64,000 nt of DNA from Cygnus atratus (GCF_013377495.2 NC_066364.1:102177975-102241974), one strand, 5' to 3'; shown: positions 14,001 to 29,200, counted from the stretch's first letter. The notes: generated by a model from the letters alone, not told the origin. A program made the numbers and translations.

Positions 14001-17000
14001 GCCCAAAAGCAGGAAGCGTGGCATCTTCAACTCTGGCTCTGAAAATCAGAATCCATTTTCAAGAATAAACACTCTAGGCCACACACTTGGGCCCAGCAGG
14101 GATACCTGCATCAGAAACTTAACCACCAGTTTGGATTTCTCCATGACATGAGCTTTACAGAGTATATACAAGCAGAGATGGAGGCAAAAAAAGCGACGGT
14201 GAGGAATAAAGCGAGATGGTGTCTTAAACCAAAGGCAGGGACATCATCTCTGTCACATGGATACGTGTGCACCTGTGCTTCATGTTCACAGACGCCGAAC
14301 ATTTGTACTTACAGCACCTTTTCATTTGCGTCACTGCTTGATGAATACTTAGAAACAAGTAAGATAAAAGACAAGACTAAGTGTGTAATAAGGATAATCT
14401 GGAAGCAGGTATGCAGAGTACAAAGACACCTGAAGGAATACTGCTGCTTTTTCCACATGGCAATTACACATTAACTCGGACCCCTATAATACTGTTTACA
14501 CACAAGCATACCAGCTGTACACACAGGCCTGTTCTCTCAGACCACTCCTTGCACACATCTCCAACACGAAGATCTTGTATTTCTGTCATCGCCAGAACCC
14601 CAATTCTTCCCAACACTGCCTCAAAGATCTGGGTACATCCAGCTCACACTTGAGACAATTAATAGAACTGTGCTGAGAGGGATGTAGGAGATCTGATAAT
14701 GCCAGGGACTCCAAAACCTTGACTCTAATCAAGCGTCTTCTCCAGTTGCTGCTCCTGGTATCTATATCAGAATGAAGGTACTGAAAAGGTCTCTCTCAGT
14801 TCATTTCCAACACTTTCTGCAGCCTCGCCTTGTCAGACTAATTCACAAAGTCCATGCCTACCGTGGCCAATTAGTTGGTGGCTACTAATCAAACAGATCG
14901 GAGTTCTTTTCAAACCTGTCTCTTTGACACATTTATAGAGCAAAACAGGCTAAAGTCTGTACTCAGAGAGAGGAAAGAAGATACAATGAATATGAAGTCA
15001 AGGCTGAAAGAAATCCTTGTGCTACGAAAACAACCATAACGCCTACTGCATATAGCTCTCTGAAGAGAAGTTATCAACTTATCCACATAATTACAACAAA
15101 ACAGGCAAAGAAAAACAAAAAACAGTCCCAATAGCTAGGTTCAGTCTAATGAGGAGAAATACAGACCTTAAGAGATCATCTAATTTTTCCGATGCAAGTT
15201 ACAAAATGCATAAATTGATAAATTGCATCAGTACACCATGCACAAACCAGAGACTACATGAGGAACTATCAAAAGGCACAAGGGAATTGGCACAGGAAGA
15301 AGAAACTGAGCCTTTACAGTCTACATTAGCCACTGCCACACTGCTGAATAATGCATCACCTCAGAAGAATTTGGTAAGGTGATAACTAATCAGCATTATC
15401 AAAACAATGCAGCAATTCTTCTGGTCTCTTAATTAGGCTTGCAAAAAATCTGTATGGTTCTTTACTGTTTACAGAGGGCTATTACCCTGGGATCTTGGGA
15501 GATTATTTGCATGAGTCAAAAAGAATCATGGCTTCATTGCTGAATCTGTGTCTCGGCTAGGGATTTCAATTCCACGTTCTCAGAGAAGGAGAACAAACAG
15601 TTGTCATCGTTCCAGCCCCATTTCAAGTGATAGTTCAAAAGTGAGAATTCTTACCTTTCCGTATTTCAAATATCCACCAGTTTATTCAACTGAAAACACA
15701 TCAACTCATCCTTACCCCAGCACTGTAACCATGACTTCATCCTATCGAATGCCACCAAACATGTACCTTATCCTTTAGCTCAAATATATTTTGCATGACC
15801 TTACATGAATTGCTTAGATAAAAGCCTTTTTTCTTCTACTTTTGTTATTTTAAAGTGCAGATGCATTTGAGTCATTTTCCCCTTTTGTTTCATATCCTTA
15901 AGATCCACAGCTTCAAAGACAAAATGTCAGCATGCAGTCGATTTATGACTGAACTCTTGAAGAGACACTGAAGAATTACCTTGTCAATCACCCCAAGGAC
16001 TCTGAAGGCCTTCAGTTCCTCGGCAGGGCTCCTTAGGTTCCAAGAGGGCCTTGAACTTAGTGATCCTGGAGGCTAATGGAAGATATCAAAGATTATACAT
16101 CAATCAGGGTGGTACTTGAAGGAAGACTGCCTGCTGAAGCAAATGCCAGGCCGAAGGAAACTAAATTTATCATAAATCAGAGAGAGTGAAGATGAAAGGA
16201 GAAGTTTTCTGTTTGTCCTTACTGGGGAGAAAAACAACTTGCAAGTAAATAAAACTGAGATAACATTGAAAACAAAATTTTTAAAAAGAAAAAATAATGA
16301 GTTTTTATACTTTCTATGCTTAATGGAACCTGGCAATCGATTGCTGAATTCTTACCCCATCCCAATAATCAATCAAAGCCTCATAGGTATTCTGGATACA
16401 AAATAATTCAGAGATCACTGAAGAGGAGAAAGCAAATTAGAGGCTTTTTAAGTTTGAAGAACATAAAATACGGAATTATAAACAGGATTCTCTTGTTCTC
16501 TGGTGAGCTTTATAAAATCCTCTTAATAGCAAGGTGCACAACAGAAATGATTCCTAAAACTGCCTTAGAAAAAGGTAGCTAGCTACATACTATTAGCCTA
16601 GAAATTAACACGATAGCAAGAGAATTGGCAGGTGCTAACTGTTGAAGTAGTTAATATGCATAAATTTTTGTCCATGCTATGTTTTCTAATTTCTCAGGGC
16701 ATATTCAGTTTGCATGTCAGAGAGAACAGTGGTTCAACTGGATGTCTTCTGGGACAACAATCAACTTTCTAAGCATCACATTTACCTCTGGCATGTTAAC
16801 AAACATTTTCAGAAGTTCCTAGGTGCAAACTGAGAGAATTCATTAGATCCTCCTCCAAAAATTCATCACACAGCTTCTACCAGAACGACAGACCAGAATC
16901 CCTTCCTCACAAGTAAGATAACTTCATCTGCAACGCTGTTGATCACCAAACTCTTTTTAAGCATAACCTGGCCTCCTCAACTCCCCTTCTTATGAACAAA

Positions 17001-17067
17001 GGTAAAGGAAGAGGAAGGTGAAACTCTTTTTTTTTTTTTTTTCCTAAAAATCAAAAGCTGCTTATCT

Positions 17068-17107
<40 letters not shown>

Positions 17108-17201
17108 CTCATTTGTCAGCAGCCTTAGACCTCATTAACAAACATACCATAAAGGGAAACTGCTGGTAAGCAACTACATTGTGGATAAAATGGGAGCTTA
17201 A

Positions 17202-17234
<33 letters not shown>

Positions 17235-20200
17235 AAAAAAGAAATTTCCCCAAAATGATCTGAAACTTGCAGAAAAACTGAAGACCCTAAAGCCAGGTAA
17301 TTCCATTCCCTCCAATTACGTTTTCCCTCCAATATCTCCACTGCACTATCTTCAGAGTCCAGAGCACCTCCCTAAAGTTCTCCGTAAAACCAGACCCCTT
17401 CAAGTTGTCAGTCAGCCATCTTCTCTCCCTCCAAATTCTTTCCCTAAATCAGCTCTTATTTTAGCATTGCCTGTGAAATTCAACGGAAAGGGTGAAAAAC
17501 ACGTGTTCAAATAGTATGGAGAAAAGTGTGTTTTTCTTTTTCTTCACCTGCTGGGCTCAATGTTTAAAAGAGTTTAGTATTAATCTTAATCTACCTGACC
17601 AGGTCTTATAAATTTATTTTTTTTTTGTCATGTAGACACTGCTGAATAAGAGTACCAACATCAGTTAAGAGAAAACAGCCCAGTTTCTACAAATCACTAA
17701 AGCTTTTAGTATGAAGAGGAAAATAATTCTACGTGAAGTGTTTTCTCCAGACTTAATTTAGGTCCCACATACCAGTGAGCTACTAGACAATGGGGTGGGA
17801 GGATGCTCTTTTGTTGGATTGTATTTTAAGTATGCAATTTTTCTGCATTAGCGAAATATTTGCTTTGAAACAAAGAATTGTGCTAACTCAGAGTTTATTC
17901 ATGACAAGATTTCAAAAGCATTCTAAGGAACATGTTTAATGAAAGAGAATATTCTCAAATCCTCTAGACTACTATAAAAGATTTTCCCTTCTATCTGCAT
18001 GCTCTTACTTTTTTAACAGTCCTTAATAATCATGCTTCTAAAGTTTTCTCTTAAGCATAACATTTTAACCATGAATTAATTAAGTTCACACATCTTTACA
18101 GAAGTTAATCCTTGTCTAATTATGCTATAAAATCAGAAGTCCACACCCATCATGTCTGTAGACCCTGAATTAAAACACTACATATTTTGGGTCTTTGTCT
18201 AAAATATCACCGATGATGGTCAGTAAATACTGCATCCACGTGCTTTTCTTCCTATATGCACTCTAGAGTTGCTTCTCACCTTGAAATGATTAACAATCAC
18301 ATCCACGTCTCCACAGTTCCCAGTAGCTTCTCCATGAAGTAGACAGTGATAAGAAAAATAACTAAAGGACAGCTTATTTGTCAAAACCAGAGGAATAAAG
18401 AAAACATACAGGAAGGAGGCTAACAGAAGTCAAAGGCTTAGTTTGCCTTTAGAAATAAGGCACTTATGTTCTAAAGAGTCAGACTACCACCTATACCTGC
18501 AGAAGGACAGCAACCTGCTGCTTCAGCAACCTGCCCAAATTCTCAGCATACTGCTCAGGTATTCCAGGATCCTCTCTCCTGCTGCAAAGCCCTGTGTGTT
18601 TTGAAACTATTCCCAGACTACACTCTAAGCTGCACAGTAGAAGCCACCTGGAGTTACCTGACTCGGGATCAATGCCACCAATTCCTACAGTCCTTTTCCC
18701 ACCATCACCTTTTGGTAAGCCTGCACTAATTTTAAATGGAAAAGGATGATGCTGCTTTTGATGCTGGCCATTGCAAAGGCACAGCAATTTGTGGCCATCA
18801 CTTGCCTTCAAAAGGCTCTGTTTTTGGAAGCTACGCAATGAAGCATGGCAATAACTCTTGCCTCAACTTTGGCTTCACTGCAGGCAGACACAAGAGCAGG
18901 GGGAGAAAGGAGTGCACCGCCGGCCAGGCAAACAAGAAGAGCCTCTCACATCAACCTCTGAGAAGGCAACAGCACTATCCCTAGCCTGGTGCCAGAAACA
19001 CCATTTGATGGGATTTGATTCTACCGCTGATTCCTCCACCTTTGACAGCAGTCAGCACAGAATTTCAGGATAAAAAAAGAGCACTTTCATGAACACCAGT
19101 ATAAAGCCCAGCTCCGAGCTGCGCATCAGAATGAGATCTCCTCTCGCCACGCAGAGGTCACTGTCTGATGACTTCAGTAACTATCCCCTGTGGCACGGCC
19201 AGAGCCCTGACTTCAGCAAGGAGATTCTTTGTTTTGAAGCAGATACTGCTGGCCTGAGGTGCGAGGCTCCACGTGATGAGTGTGTAAGAGCTTCCAGCTC
19301 TCCTGGGCTGGCAAAACGTCCCGACTCTACCAGGTGAAAAACAGGTTGCATTTCTGCATGCATCTGAACAGAGACTGGATTATGGTGTGCTTCAGAAGGT
19401 CCCCAGTGACCACGGATCTGGGACTGTATCTTCCATGAAGCTGAGACACAGCTGGGGTCATACACATCTGGAATCAGCAGCTGATAGGAACGCAGCATGA
19501 TCCTCGAGACTGAATTCCTGTTTTACGTTAAACTTGCATCTCGCAGAACTACAGCAGTGTATTTTCTTTACACTTTATGCAATTTTCATGCACATTTAAA
19601 GAGAATTTTAGGAAGTACAATATCTTATGAAAACTGTGAAGGATGAAGACTGCTTTTCCTGTTTAGGCATCAGGCTTGCATGTTACTCTCTTAGCTAAAC
19701 CGCTTTGAAAAATGAAAATATTTGACATTTTAAAAAACAACAACTTTGGTAACAGTGCAAAAAGAGACGATTCCAAATACAAAAAGTTGGGCATAAGTAG
19801 AACTAGAAATAGTTTCAAAGAGTGAGGAAGATACGCATTATAAAAACACCAATAAAGTTAAAACAGACCCATAGGCTACGCATAGCCATGCTGGGCCTTG
19901 CAGCTGACAGCTACACGAGGCTGAAACTTTCTGATGGTCAGCCAACCCAATGTGACCCAAAGGCTGTTGCAGCAAGCTCTCTGTCACTTGGGCTTGGAGG
20001 TGGCTCCCCCCAGAGCTGCTAATCATCAGGGAGCAGAGGAGAAAAATACAGCTTGAGAATCTGCAAAATGGCCTGCTGTAGCCATCACACAACATTCTTG
20101 AGTATTTGTCGTCAAGAAGGCCCTTGAGGCTGCTGTGCTGTGCCAGAGGTGGAAGAGCCTTCGCATCAGCTTGTTTTTCCATAAGGTCCACATGCCTGTT

Positions 20201-23200
20201 TACAATCTCCAGAAGCTGCCTCCACATCTCCCACTCCTACAGGTCACAGCAAGGCTTTTTCTGAATGTTTACAAAACCTTGTCAAGTGAGTTCCCAGTTC
20301 ATGGTCAGGCACGGTTGAGTCAGTTTCCTGTACTGCTTCTCAGCCTTAAGAAATCTTCCATCCATCCTTATGCCCTCTGCCCATAACCTTTTTTTTAACA
20401 GCACCAAGAGTTCTTCAAACACGTCCTCTTACGTTTCTCTCTTCACCACTCAGACTTGACAGCAGCAGGGTGGTTGCTAAGGATGCTATCCTTGAGGGCT
20501 ACACTGTTGGCTTTTTGCTGAGGCAAGAAAAGTAGCAAACTATAATAGTTCTTTGTTTGGTTTCCATGGCATCAAAGTTAATTTTTTCTTTGCAGTTCTG
20601 AAATGCTGGGCCTTTGGCTCTAGTGAAATCTCATCTTCAAAGAGGCAAGAGCCTGGTATTTCAGGCCACAGCAGAATACCTTGCTTCCTTCTGCCCGAGG
20701 CCTGGACAGAAGCGCCTTTTGCTCACTGCCACTTGGTGTTCAGATGGTAAATAGTAAATAGGTGGCATGGGGTATGTTTTTCGTACATAGTCTTTTGAGA
20801 CTGCTTCATATGGTAAAGCACATGACTAGCAGACAGCTTTTGGGAGTTATGAGAGGCTGAGAGGTGCAGGACAATAAATGAACTACACTTCTGAGCTTAC
20901 CTCTTTCCTTGCTGGACATTTCTCTGGTCTGGTTGATGAGAAAGAAGTAAAACGTCATGTCTAAGAAGGCAAGGTGAGCCTAGGTGGTGCCAATCACTGT
21001 GATTGTTCCTTTTAAGGGCACAATAGGAAACACAAAGCTTTCTACACCAGCCATGGGTGACAAAGTGGTTCTGCGTTGTAACATCAGGTCACAGAATCAT
21101 AGAACAGCTTGGGTTGGAAGGGACCTTAAGGATAATCTAGTTCCAAATCATGAATGTGGATAGTCATGAATAAGAACGCTGGCTTAAAGGTTTACTCTTG
21201 TTTACTAGCCAGACCTCTTCCTCCAAGGTGCAGACAGTTTCAGCACCCTCACATCCCATGAAGTTACCAGTGCTGAACCATGCTTCCCATAACAAAATCA
21301 CACTCTGCCCATCATAACACAGGCACAAGCACTGCCAGGATACAGTATTTGTCCATCATTTTCTTACGAACCACTTTCAGTGGTACAGTTCAAACTGGCC
21401 ATACTTCTAATAAAGGCTTCGTATATTACTAATGCAGTTGTTCTTCTCAAAGACTTCAGTATCACTCCAACAAGGATGAAGTGATGAGAGACCTCTTTTC
21501 AGAGGTCTTTTTTTTTTTTTTTTTTCAAGTGGGCAAAGGCGGCTTTGTACATCTGCACAGGTACCCTGCCCAAGCACCAGCATTTGAACAAGAGGTTGTG
21601 TCAGTCAACATGACTTAGAACAGCAAGAGGTGCTACCAGTAACAGAGCAGCCTTGCCCCAGCGTGACCAAAGGCATGCAAATGGCAGTTAGAAGAACACC
21701 AAGCTAGCATGGAGGTGCAAGGAGCACACGCACTAATCTTCTACACTATAGACTTAATTTTTTAGGAGATGTACACCAAATATCTGCTTTTTTCTACTAG
21801 CGAGTATCTTCCAAGAATCACACTGCACGTAGATGCAGGTCATATCAGTGCACTCATCACTGTCTGCAAGGGACGGAATAATTCACATAAAAAACAAAAC
21901 AAACTATCTTGGGGGTATAAAGGATAAGCAGCAAATAAGGTGCAAGAATTCCAGTTTGATCTGTAAACACCTTGCAGGAAGAGTCACATTCCTCACTTTC
22001 CTTAAGACACTTTCCTTTCCTGAAAGCCAAAGCATAAAACATGCCAGTTCTTAGTGGCTCCTATCATGACCCTTACAGTAACTTTGGGAGGTAAGTCTTT
22101 CTTCCAATTAATTTTCAGCTATAAACTCAGAGACAAGCTGTTCTCCACCACCAGAATTCAAGTTTCTGTGTTATGAAGAGCAGCAAATAAATGGAACTAA
22201 AATACATCTACAGCCACAGGGAAAACAAAGCCACATGACGGAAGCATGGTTTTTACTGTAAAAAGGAGAGTAAGACAGTTGTTACATTTTGCATGTGCAA
22301 AGTCAGATTTGCCCTAACTTGTCAATATGGAGTTTCAACATGGAAGAAAAAGTCTCATCACTTTTTTTTTCTTTTGTTTTATCCCAATTAATTCTGCTTT
22401 CCTTTGGATCTGCAAAGGCGGCATTTAGCTTATTCAGTACAGCATAAGAAAAGAAATACCTCTCAAGCCCACACACAGAAATGCAACCTATTTCTTCCTC
22501 CTTTCCAACTGCAATTAGTTTTTAAACTTATGAAAAGGTAAAAATAGGTTGTGCTTTGGATTTTTTTTTCCTTGTTCTACAGTTTCCAAACATACTGAGG
22601 TTTTCAAACAGTATAGATTCTTCCCCCACTTTCAGGAGTGTTTGACCCAACGAAAGACTACCTAGTAGGAGTTCGTATCAGTCCAAAATACTAAATTGTT
22701 CAAAGTACAATTCACAGCAGCAGCAAGACTCCAAATCTCACAAAATATATCTCATTTGGAACATCCTCAAAAAAAATGTACTTGTGGGCTCTCAATACAG
22801 AGAAAGCTACCCTTCAAAATCAGTGATTTTGCTTTTTTAACTTATTTATTAGGCAGTTGGATTTTATAAGGCTTCACACTTGAGTAGCTGTGGTCTCCTT
22901 AAAGCCTTTTTGGATCTGCGCAGCCTAAGGAGCAATGATTTTCTGGGCCTTTTGTCCCTAATTGATACAAATGTAGAGAGATGGGAAGTTGGTAACTTTT
23001 GTATTTACTACAATAAGGCAGTCAACTAACAATGGCACACAGTTTAGCATGACTGCAGTAAAGATCTAAAGTAAGAAAGATAAGTCCTGATGGAACTGGT
23101 TGGGGAAGGGCAAAGTAGAAATTTATTGAGGGTGTCTTGAAACAAGCTTTATTTATCTTTAGTATGAGTACAGATAAGGGTGTTTCTGCTTAAGACGGTA

Positions 23201-26200
23201 GGAATTACTCCTGAAACTCCACACAAATAAAGAAGCTACTAATCACTGAAGCACAACCAGGAGATATTTGAAGGAATCAGGAAGAACCTTTGCCCAATTA
23301 AGTATTTATTTCTAATCCCTGCCCCGACAACCTCATGAACTTAAGCTCAGTTCTGATACACCATTATGTGTTAGGCTAAAGAAACCTACAGCCTTTCTGC
23401 TCCCTCCAGGAATGAGCAATATTACCATGAGAAAGTAAAAATAAATATTATATTCTAGAAACGGTTTAGGGTTGATGGTTTGTTTGGCTTTTTTTTTAAA
23501 CCTTCACATTCTTTAGCATAATTAAAATATTCACATCATCAACTATGGAGTAGAAGGAAAGTGTGCTAAAAGAAACAGGTCTGGATTAAGTCAAGAACTC
23601 TCCATAATGCTGTGAAATGAAACCAACAAGAACCAGAAAATAATGGCAACTTAACAGAAGCGTAACATCAAAATACTCCTCAGGCCTCCTGAAACAGAGA
23701 TATTCCAAATAGTTTTTGAACCTCCAGCTTGAATATGCTTTGCTAAAAGACAGAACAATTTAATTATATCAAATTGTGGTTCAGAAAACAAGAAATTAAA
23801 GCCTACCATAGAAACAGATGCATCTTCAGAGGATTTATGGTAGAGACTGGAAATTTTTTCAGCACGCATAAGGTATTCTGCTGTCTTCCTTTTCACTGCT
23901 TCTCGACGAGTTGGACTTGACTCACCTCAATGGAAAAAAAAAAAAGAAAGTTATTTTTTCTACAGAGAGAGGTACTAAGTAATCAAAGCACGACTGCTTT
24001 GATTCTACCTTTTTGATTTACTTTGGGTTATTCATAATCAAAACTACAAATATGCATCTCACAGAATGCAAGTAATATGATCTGAGAGTTCTACAAAAAT
24101 AACAATTTAAACCTTGTAACAGACTAAGTTAAATTAAAAAAAAATACCTCATTTTCATGTGATCTAGTAATATGTTCCTATTGTAACGTAAGAGTGAACT
24201 GAAACAAACCACTGATCTCCATGTTGTACCCCAAAAAAACTCAATTACAGAAAACATGATAAGGAGTTTACAAAGGAACAACAAAAAAACTTGCTGGGCT
24301 GGGGGTTTTTGTCCAATGTTTCTAATATGGGATTCGTTAAGTATAAAGGGAAGACAGAAATGCTATAATAGCCAGAAGGCAACATGAGAGACATCAAGAA
24401 CTCTTGCTCACAACTTTCTGATGCTAGCTGCTCCTTTGCTGTTGGCTTGGGGTGACACAGGAAGAAAGGAAGAACAACTTACACCAACTACTTCACTTCC
24501 CAGATAGACAACCCAATGGATGTTCAGCTAAACTACTCAAACTTTTGCAAGAGGGGAAAATCCCGTGGTACTGCACAAAATCTATGTTCACTCTAAATCT
24601 TACAGTTTATGTTCAGGCATTCTCATCATGAGCAGTATATTGTTATAAGAGACTCAATTTTTGATGGGAAAAAAAAGTCAATCGCCAAGCAAAAAGGAAA
24701 GAACTGAGGCTGTCCAAGACCTACAGAAACACGGCCTTGGCTCTGACAGGCTTCTGAACCCTAAGGTGCAAATCAGCACCCTTCACCAACTGACCCTCAA
24801 ACGGGGCAAGGAACTGCAAGGATATCTGACTAACAGCTACTCAACATAAAAGACAAGGCAAGAAACAGGAGAGGTAATAAATGAAACATGCAAACACACA
24901 AACCCTAACAAACAGCAGATAACAGAGACTGTAACAAAGACCAGAATTCACAAGACACCGATCAATGGGCCATTGCAGAACCACCAAGTGTAACCTTGAA
25001 GAAGTGCAACCACAAACTTGGTGACTGATAAGAAAGGAACTGGATTATTGTGGGCTATTAAGAACTAGCCTTATAAAAAAGAGTGAAATTATGGGATGTC
25101 TGAGAGGGACTGAAGAAGAACTTACTGTATAAAGGCTTGTAAACAGAACTTAACGTGGGACGTTTTATGGGGGGGATTTTGGGAACGTGCAAGACTCATT
25201 GTGAGATGTTATGAGTCAGGGCTAAAGGCGAGGGACAAGGTAGGGGTGGAGGGGACAAGCATGACAAAGCAGAGATGGGAATTACATTGGCTGCCTGTGT
25301 AAGCAGGCTGCTGGTTAGCAAGCTCGTCTGGCTGAGGCCCTGTACCTGACCATCACTGTATGCCCTACCTTCTTACTAAACTCTCTTTCTCCCCATTTTC
25401 TGCATGTGTGCTTGTTACTCTCTGCACATCCATTGTACAACCAACCTTCAGGCTACACTAGCAGGCAAGCTGGAAAAAATGTCTGAGAGATGGACCATGG
25501 GCCTGGGACCAGCTACCATCGAGACCCACCCAGTAGGTCTTTTCCTGAACAGCAATAGTTGAAAAGAAAGCCGTCTGGTCATGTCGTCTGTGGTTATGCA
25601 GGTGTCTGCAATGGCAACGTCCTCTGCCTGTGCCCGTCTGTTTGTGGTCAGCCACATCCTTACAGAGGATGCATGTGCATGCATGAGCCTCTCGGAAACT
25701 GGCACGCAGCCTCACTGTTGGTAGGACCCAAAGAAGAGGTGAACTGCTGCCACTGATCTCTGGCAGGCCATGGCAGGAGGAATCTCTCTGATCCTTCATA
25801 ATACAGATTTTTTTCCAAACATCTAATATAAACCTACCTTATTTTTTAGTTTAAAACCATTACCCCTTGTCCTATCACTCCACTCCCTGACAAAGACCCT
25901 CCCCAGCTTTCTTGTAGGCCTCCTTTAGGTACTGGAAGGCCACTACAAGTTCTCCCTGAAGCCTGCTCTTCTCTAGACTAAATAATCCCAACTCGCTCAG
26001 CCTGTCTTCATAGGAGAGGTGCTCCAGCCCCCTGATCATCTTCATGGCCCTCCTCTGGACAAGGTCAATCTCTTTCTTACACTGCAGAGATGAACATGGT
26101 ACTCTGAGTGGAATCATTGCTCTTGCTTTAAACAATCCTTAGAATCAGAGTGTGAACAAGGCAGAGGCTCTTTTCCACACTGCTCTTGCTTTATCAGTCA

Positions 26201-29200
26201 TTTTGACCCTGTTAAAATAAAGACTCCCCCTCATTTTCTTGCCATGATCACCGACTACCTAAACACACAGAACTGCCACACAGATTATCAATAACAGAGT
26301 AGAAGGGGCTTCTGATCTACTCTGAGTTCTGCTGAAAGCGATCTTATTAAAAGTAAATCTTATTATCCATCTCCCAGCAGGACAGAAAAGTGATTGTTAC
26401 CTCCTTGGATAGAGATACAGAGCCTTTCTCCATAAATACTTGAGACTACACTTGGTTTGGGAGAAAGCTGGACAGCCACAAATTCAGTGCACTTTCAGCT
26501 TACAAGGTTACAGATATGCACCAATTTCTGAGACATTTCTCTCATTGTAAAGAGAGAGCAGACTTTATTATTTTTTTAATTGGGTCCAGCACCTCTCCCA
26601 TCAGCCTCCACAGTTGGTAGGACACATCTGGTGAAATTCCCCTAGATCAGACTACCAGTATTATTCCTATTGAGAAAAAAAAAAATTAAAACTCAATTGT
26701 TAGAACTTGGGTTTGGCTTTAGCAAGAGGGAAATAGATGCACAGAGCTTTGTTTGTTTGTTTTCTAAATAACGTGTGTTGCAATTTCTTGAAATATGACT
26801 AACACTCTTGCTTTCATCGTTACATTTAATCTTATGGCACCATAAAACTTTCTTGCAATCACTGGTAATCGCCCATGTTCTCTAAGACACACAGTGTGGT
26901 AGTTGCTCAGGGAAAAATCATCTGCACGGCAACATTAAGCTCTTCAGCCAGCATTTTCTTCAAGCAGACTGGTAGAAAACTGCTAGGCTAATGTCTAAGG
27001 CTATCATAAAAGTCAAGCTTACTGCTTAATTGTTAGTTATGTGTATTTAGTTTGGATGTTTATTGCCTTTTTTCAATGCTTCAGTAATTTTACAGTAATT
27101 AACGCAAACAAGATAGGATGTCCCCTTAGAGCTGTCTTTGTTCTCCCTACTTTCACAAGACATTAATTTCAGTTTTCCTTCTAGTTTTCCTTCCTGAATA
27201 ATTTGTTAAAAAATATTTACAAACTGTTCGGTCATTAAAATCTTCAGCCATAAAAGAGGGTGCGGATTCACAAAACAACAATTACTCAACAAGTTCTTGT
27301 ATCTCATTCAGGAATAAGATCATTATCAGTTCCACCTCTGCATTCTGTAACAAGGTGGATATTTGAGTGGAAGTAGGTGAACTGGATTTACAGAATTAGG
27401 ATTTTTATTTGTTTTAATATTAGTTTAACCCATAAAATGTAAAAAAAAAAAAAAAAAAAAAAAAAAAGATTCCAGTACAGTTTCCCATTTAAACAGCTAA
27501 TACCTCACAAAAATCTGTAAAGAAATACAGGATATAAATCTAAAATATATATATATATATATATATATATAAAGAATATGTTACTTTAGAAGTCTTAAAC
27601 ACAAGGTGATTAATAATAATAAAAATATCATTAAACTAAAAATAATCTTTAGCATTTATGCCAAATTTCAAGCCATAGAACTCTTCGCTTAAAATCAAAT
27701 CATTGCTGGAAAAAATCCTTATATTTGATAGATGTTAAAGCTGTGGTGCAGACTATGCCTATTTTTTTCATAAATGCAATATTGCATTTCATTATGAGAT
27801 AGTATTTTTAAAGTTACACAGAATGCGTATTCTTAAAAGGACAAGCAAATTTATTTCTAGTGAAGACCTTTTGATTTCAACATTGCGTGAGCAGATTGAG
27901 TTCCTATTTTCATTCTGCGGTTAGTCCACAATAACCTAAAGAGGTATCTCTCTTTAATTACAATTTATAACTTGAAAGGCATTTTTCTTTAAATGGCAGC
28001 AAACAGGAAACGTTTAAACTGTGTCAAAGCCTTTGATGAATCTTTACAACTGCTCATAAAAGATCATCCTGCTTAAAATAATATTGATTTTTCATTTATT
28101 TTCCTAGATACTAGAAGATTTATGTTTCATCTGATCAGGATCAAAGCTTTTACCCCCTCCTGATCACTGGGATTAAATCAGCAATGTCATTTTACATGTT
28201 TAAAAACTACGCTGCTAAAGCACGATATGAAAGTGCAGCGACGCTGACCATAGAGACCTTAGAATAAAAACCCCTCAAGATTCCTCATCGCTCCCCCTCT
28301 CTCTCCCTCTGCATTTGCTACGGAGCAGCTGTGCCTCACACAGATTCACATGAATGAAAATATTAAGGCGAGAAACCACCCACTTAGTTTATTTTCCATA
28401 TGACTTTCCTGTAATTATTTTGTAAACTGTTCACACAACAATATATAAAAACATCTGCAAAAACAGGTAATTAATGTGTCAAGCCAAACTAATGCATTTT
28501 TTATGGTGTCCATGCTTCGTCAACTGTAATTATAACTCTTTTTAAGCAAATGATGATGTGTTTGTTGCAATGTGCAAGTGGTTATTTTAGATGCTCTGTT
28601 TACTATTACTGCAAACAGAATATAAAAACTCTACAGCTACTTTGTCACACATATAAGCCTTCATCTACACAAGCACACGCAGCCTGCTCCCTCATTTTCC
28701 AAAGGCTTTGCCTATTTCAAAGAAATAAAAATATCTTAAAATGAAAATTGGCTTTGGAAAGGCTGACCAGGCCACCCGCTGACCAAACTAACAGTAGCCA
28801 GAACATTAGGACAGCAGCCAATGACTTAAAATTTGTTCTTTAATTTTTATTTCTAAGGACAGCTCAGCAACAATATATTTACAAAAACAGACGCTCCTAA
28901 CAACATTCAAATGATCTTGAGGGTTTGATAGAGGAAAACCACATATATCAGAATAATTGTGCCACTGAGTTCAGCTGCGACTTGCAGGCTTATTTTCCCC
29001 GTAGCCCGTTGATTTGAATGCAAAATACAGAGAAGCACCATTTCTACAGAATATGTACAGAGCAGCAGCAGCAGCTGGGAAACCAGCAACGTTGCAGGCA
29101 GTTTTCTTGCCCATACCTCATGGCTCCTCAGAAGAATATATACCTTTGAAAGACTGGTTAATGTTGAAGTGTTGGTTAAGCGTTCAGCTCAGCTCACTGT

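Larger units (their letters stand above)
4515..15979 (-). other. RPS6KC1 intron, 11.5 kb
   Basis: It holds simple repeats (poly-T at 5015-5044, a T/G tract at 9185-9260, AATTC units at 9357-9376, A13 at 12358-12370), a 28-bp tandem duplication at 11222-11268 and a GC-enriched block near 5770-6500 with a 151-codon minus-strand frame of no recognised family. No known transposon was recognised elsewhere. Confidence 0.7.
16073..23806 (-). other. RPS6KC1 intron, 7.7 kb
   Basis: It holds a cluster of poly-T and poly-A tracts at 17027-17240, a short CR1 3' end at 21092-21150 and T18 at 21508-21525. A GC-enriched part at about 18490-20230 has several overlapping open frames on both strands without recognisable homology. 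I call none of them genes. Confidence 0.7.

Noticed and set aside
18491..20227. Several open frames of 80-130 codons on both strands
   Set aside because: The region is GC-richer, which lowers stop frequency. The frames overlap and resemble no family I know.
21487..21525. Hairpin followed by T run resembling an intrinsic terminator
   Set aside because: Bacterial-type terminators have no meaning in a vertebrate intron; the T run is a microsatellite.
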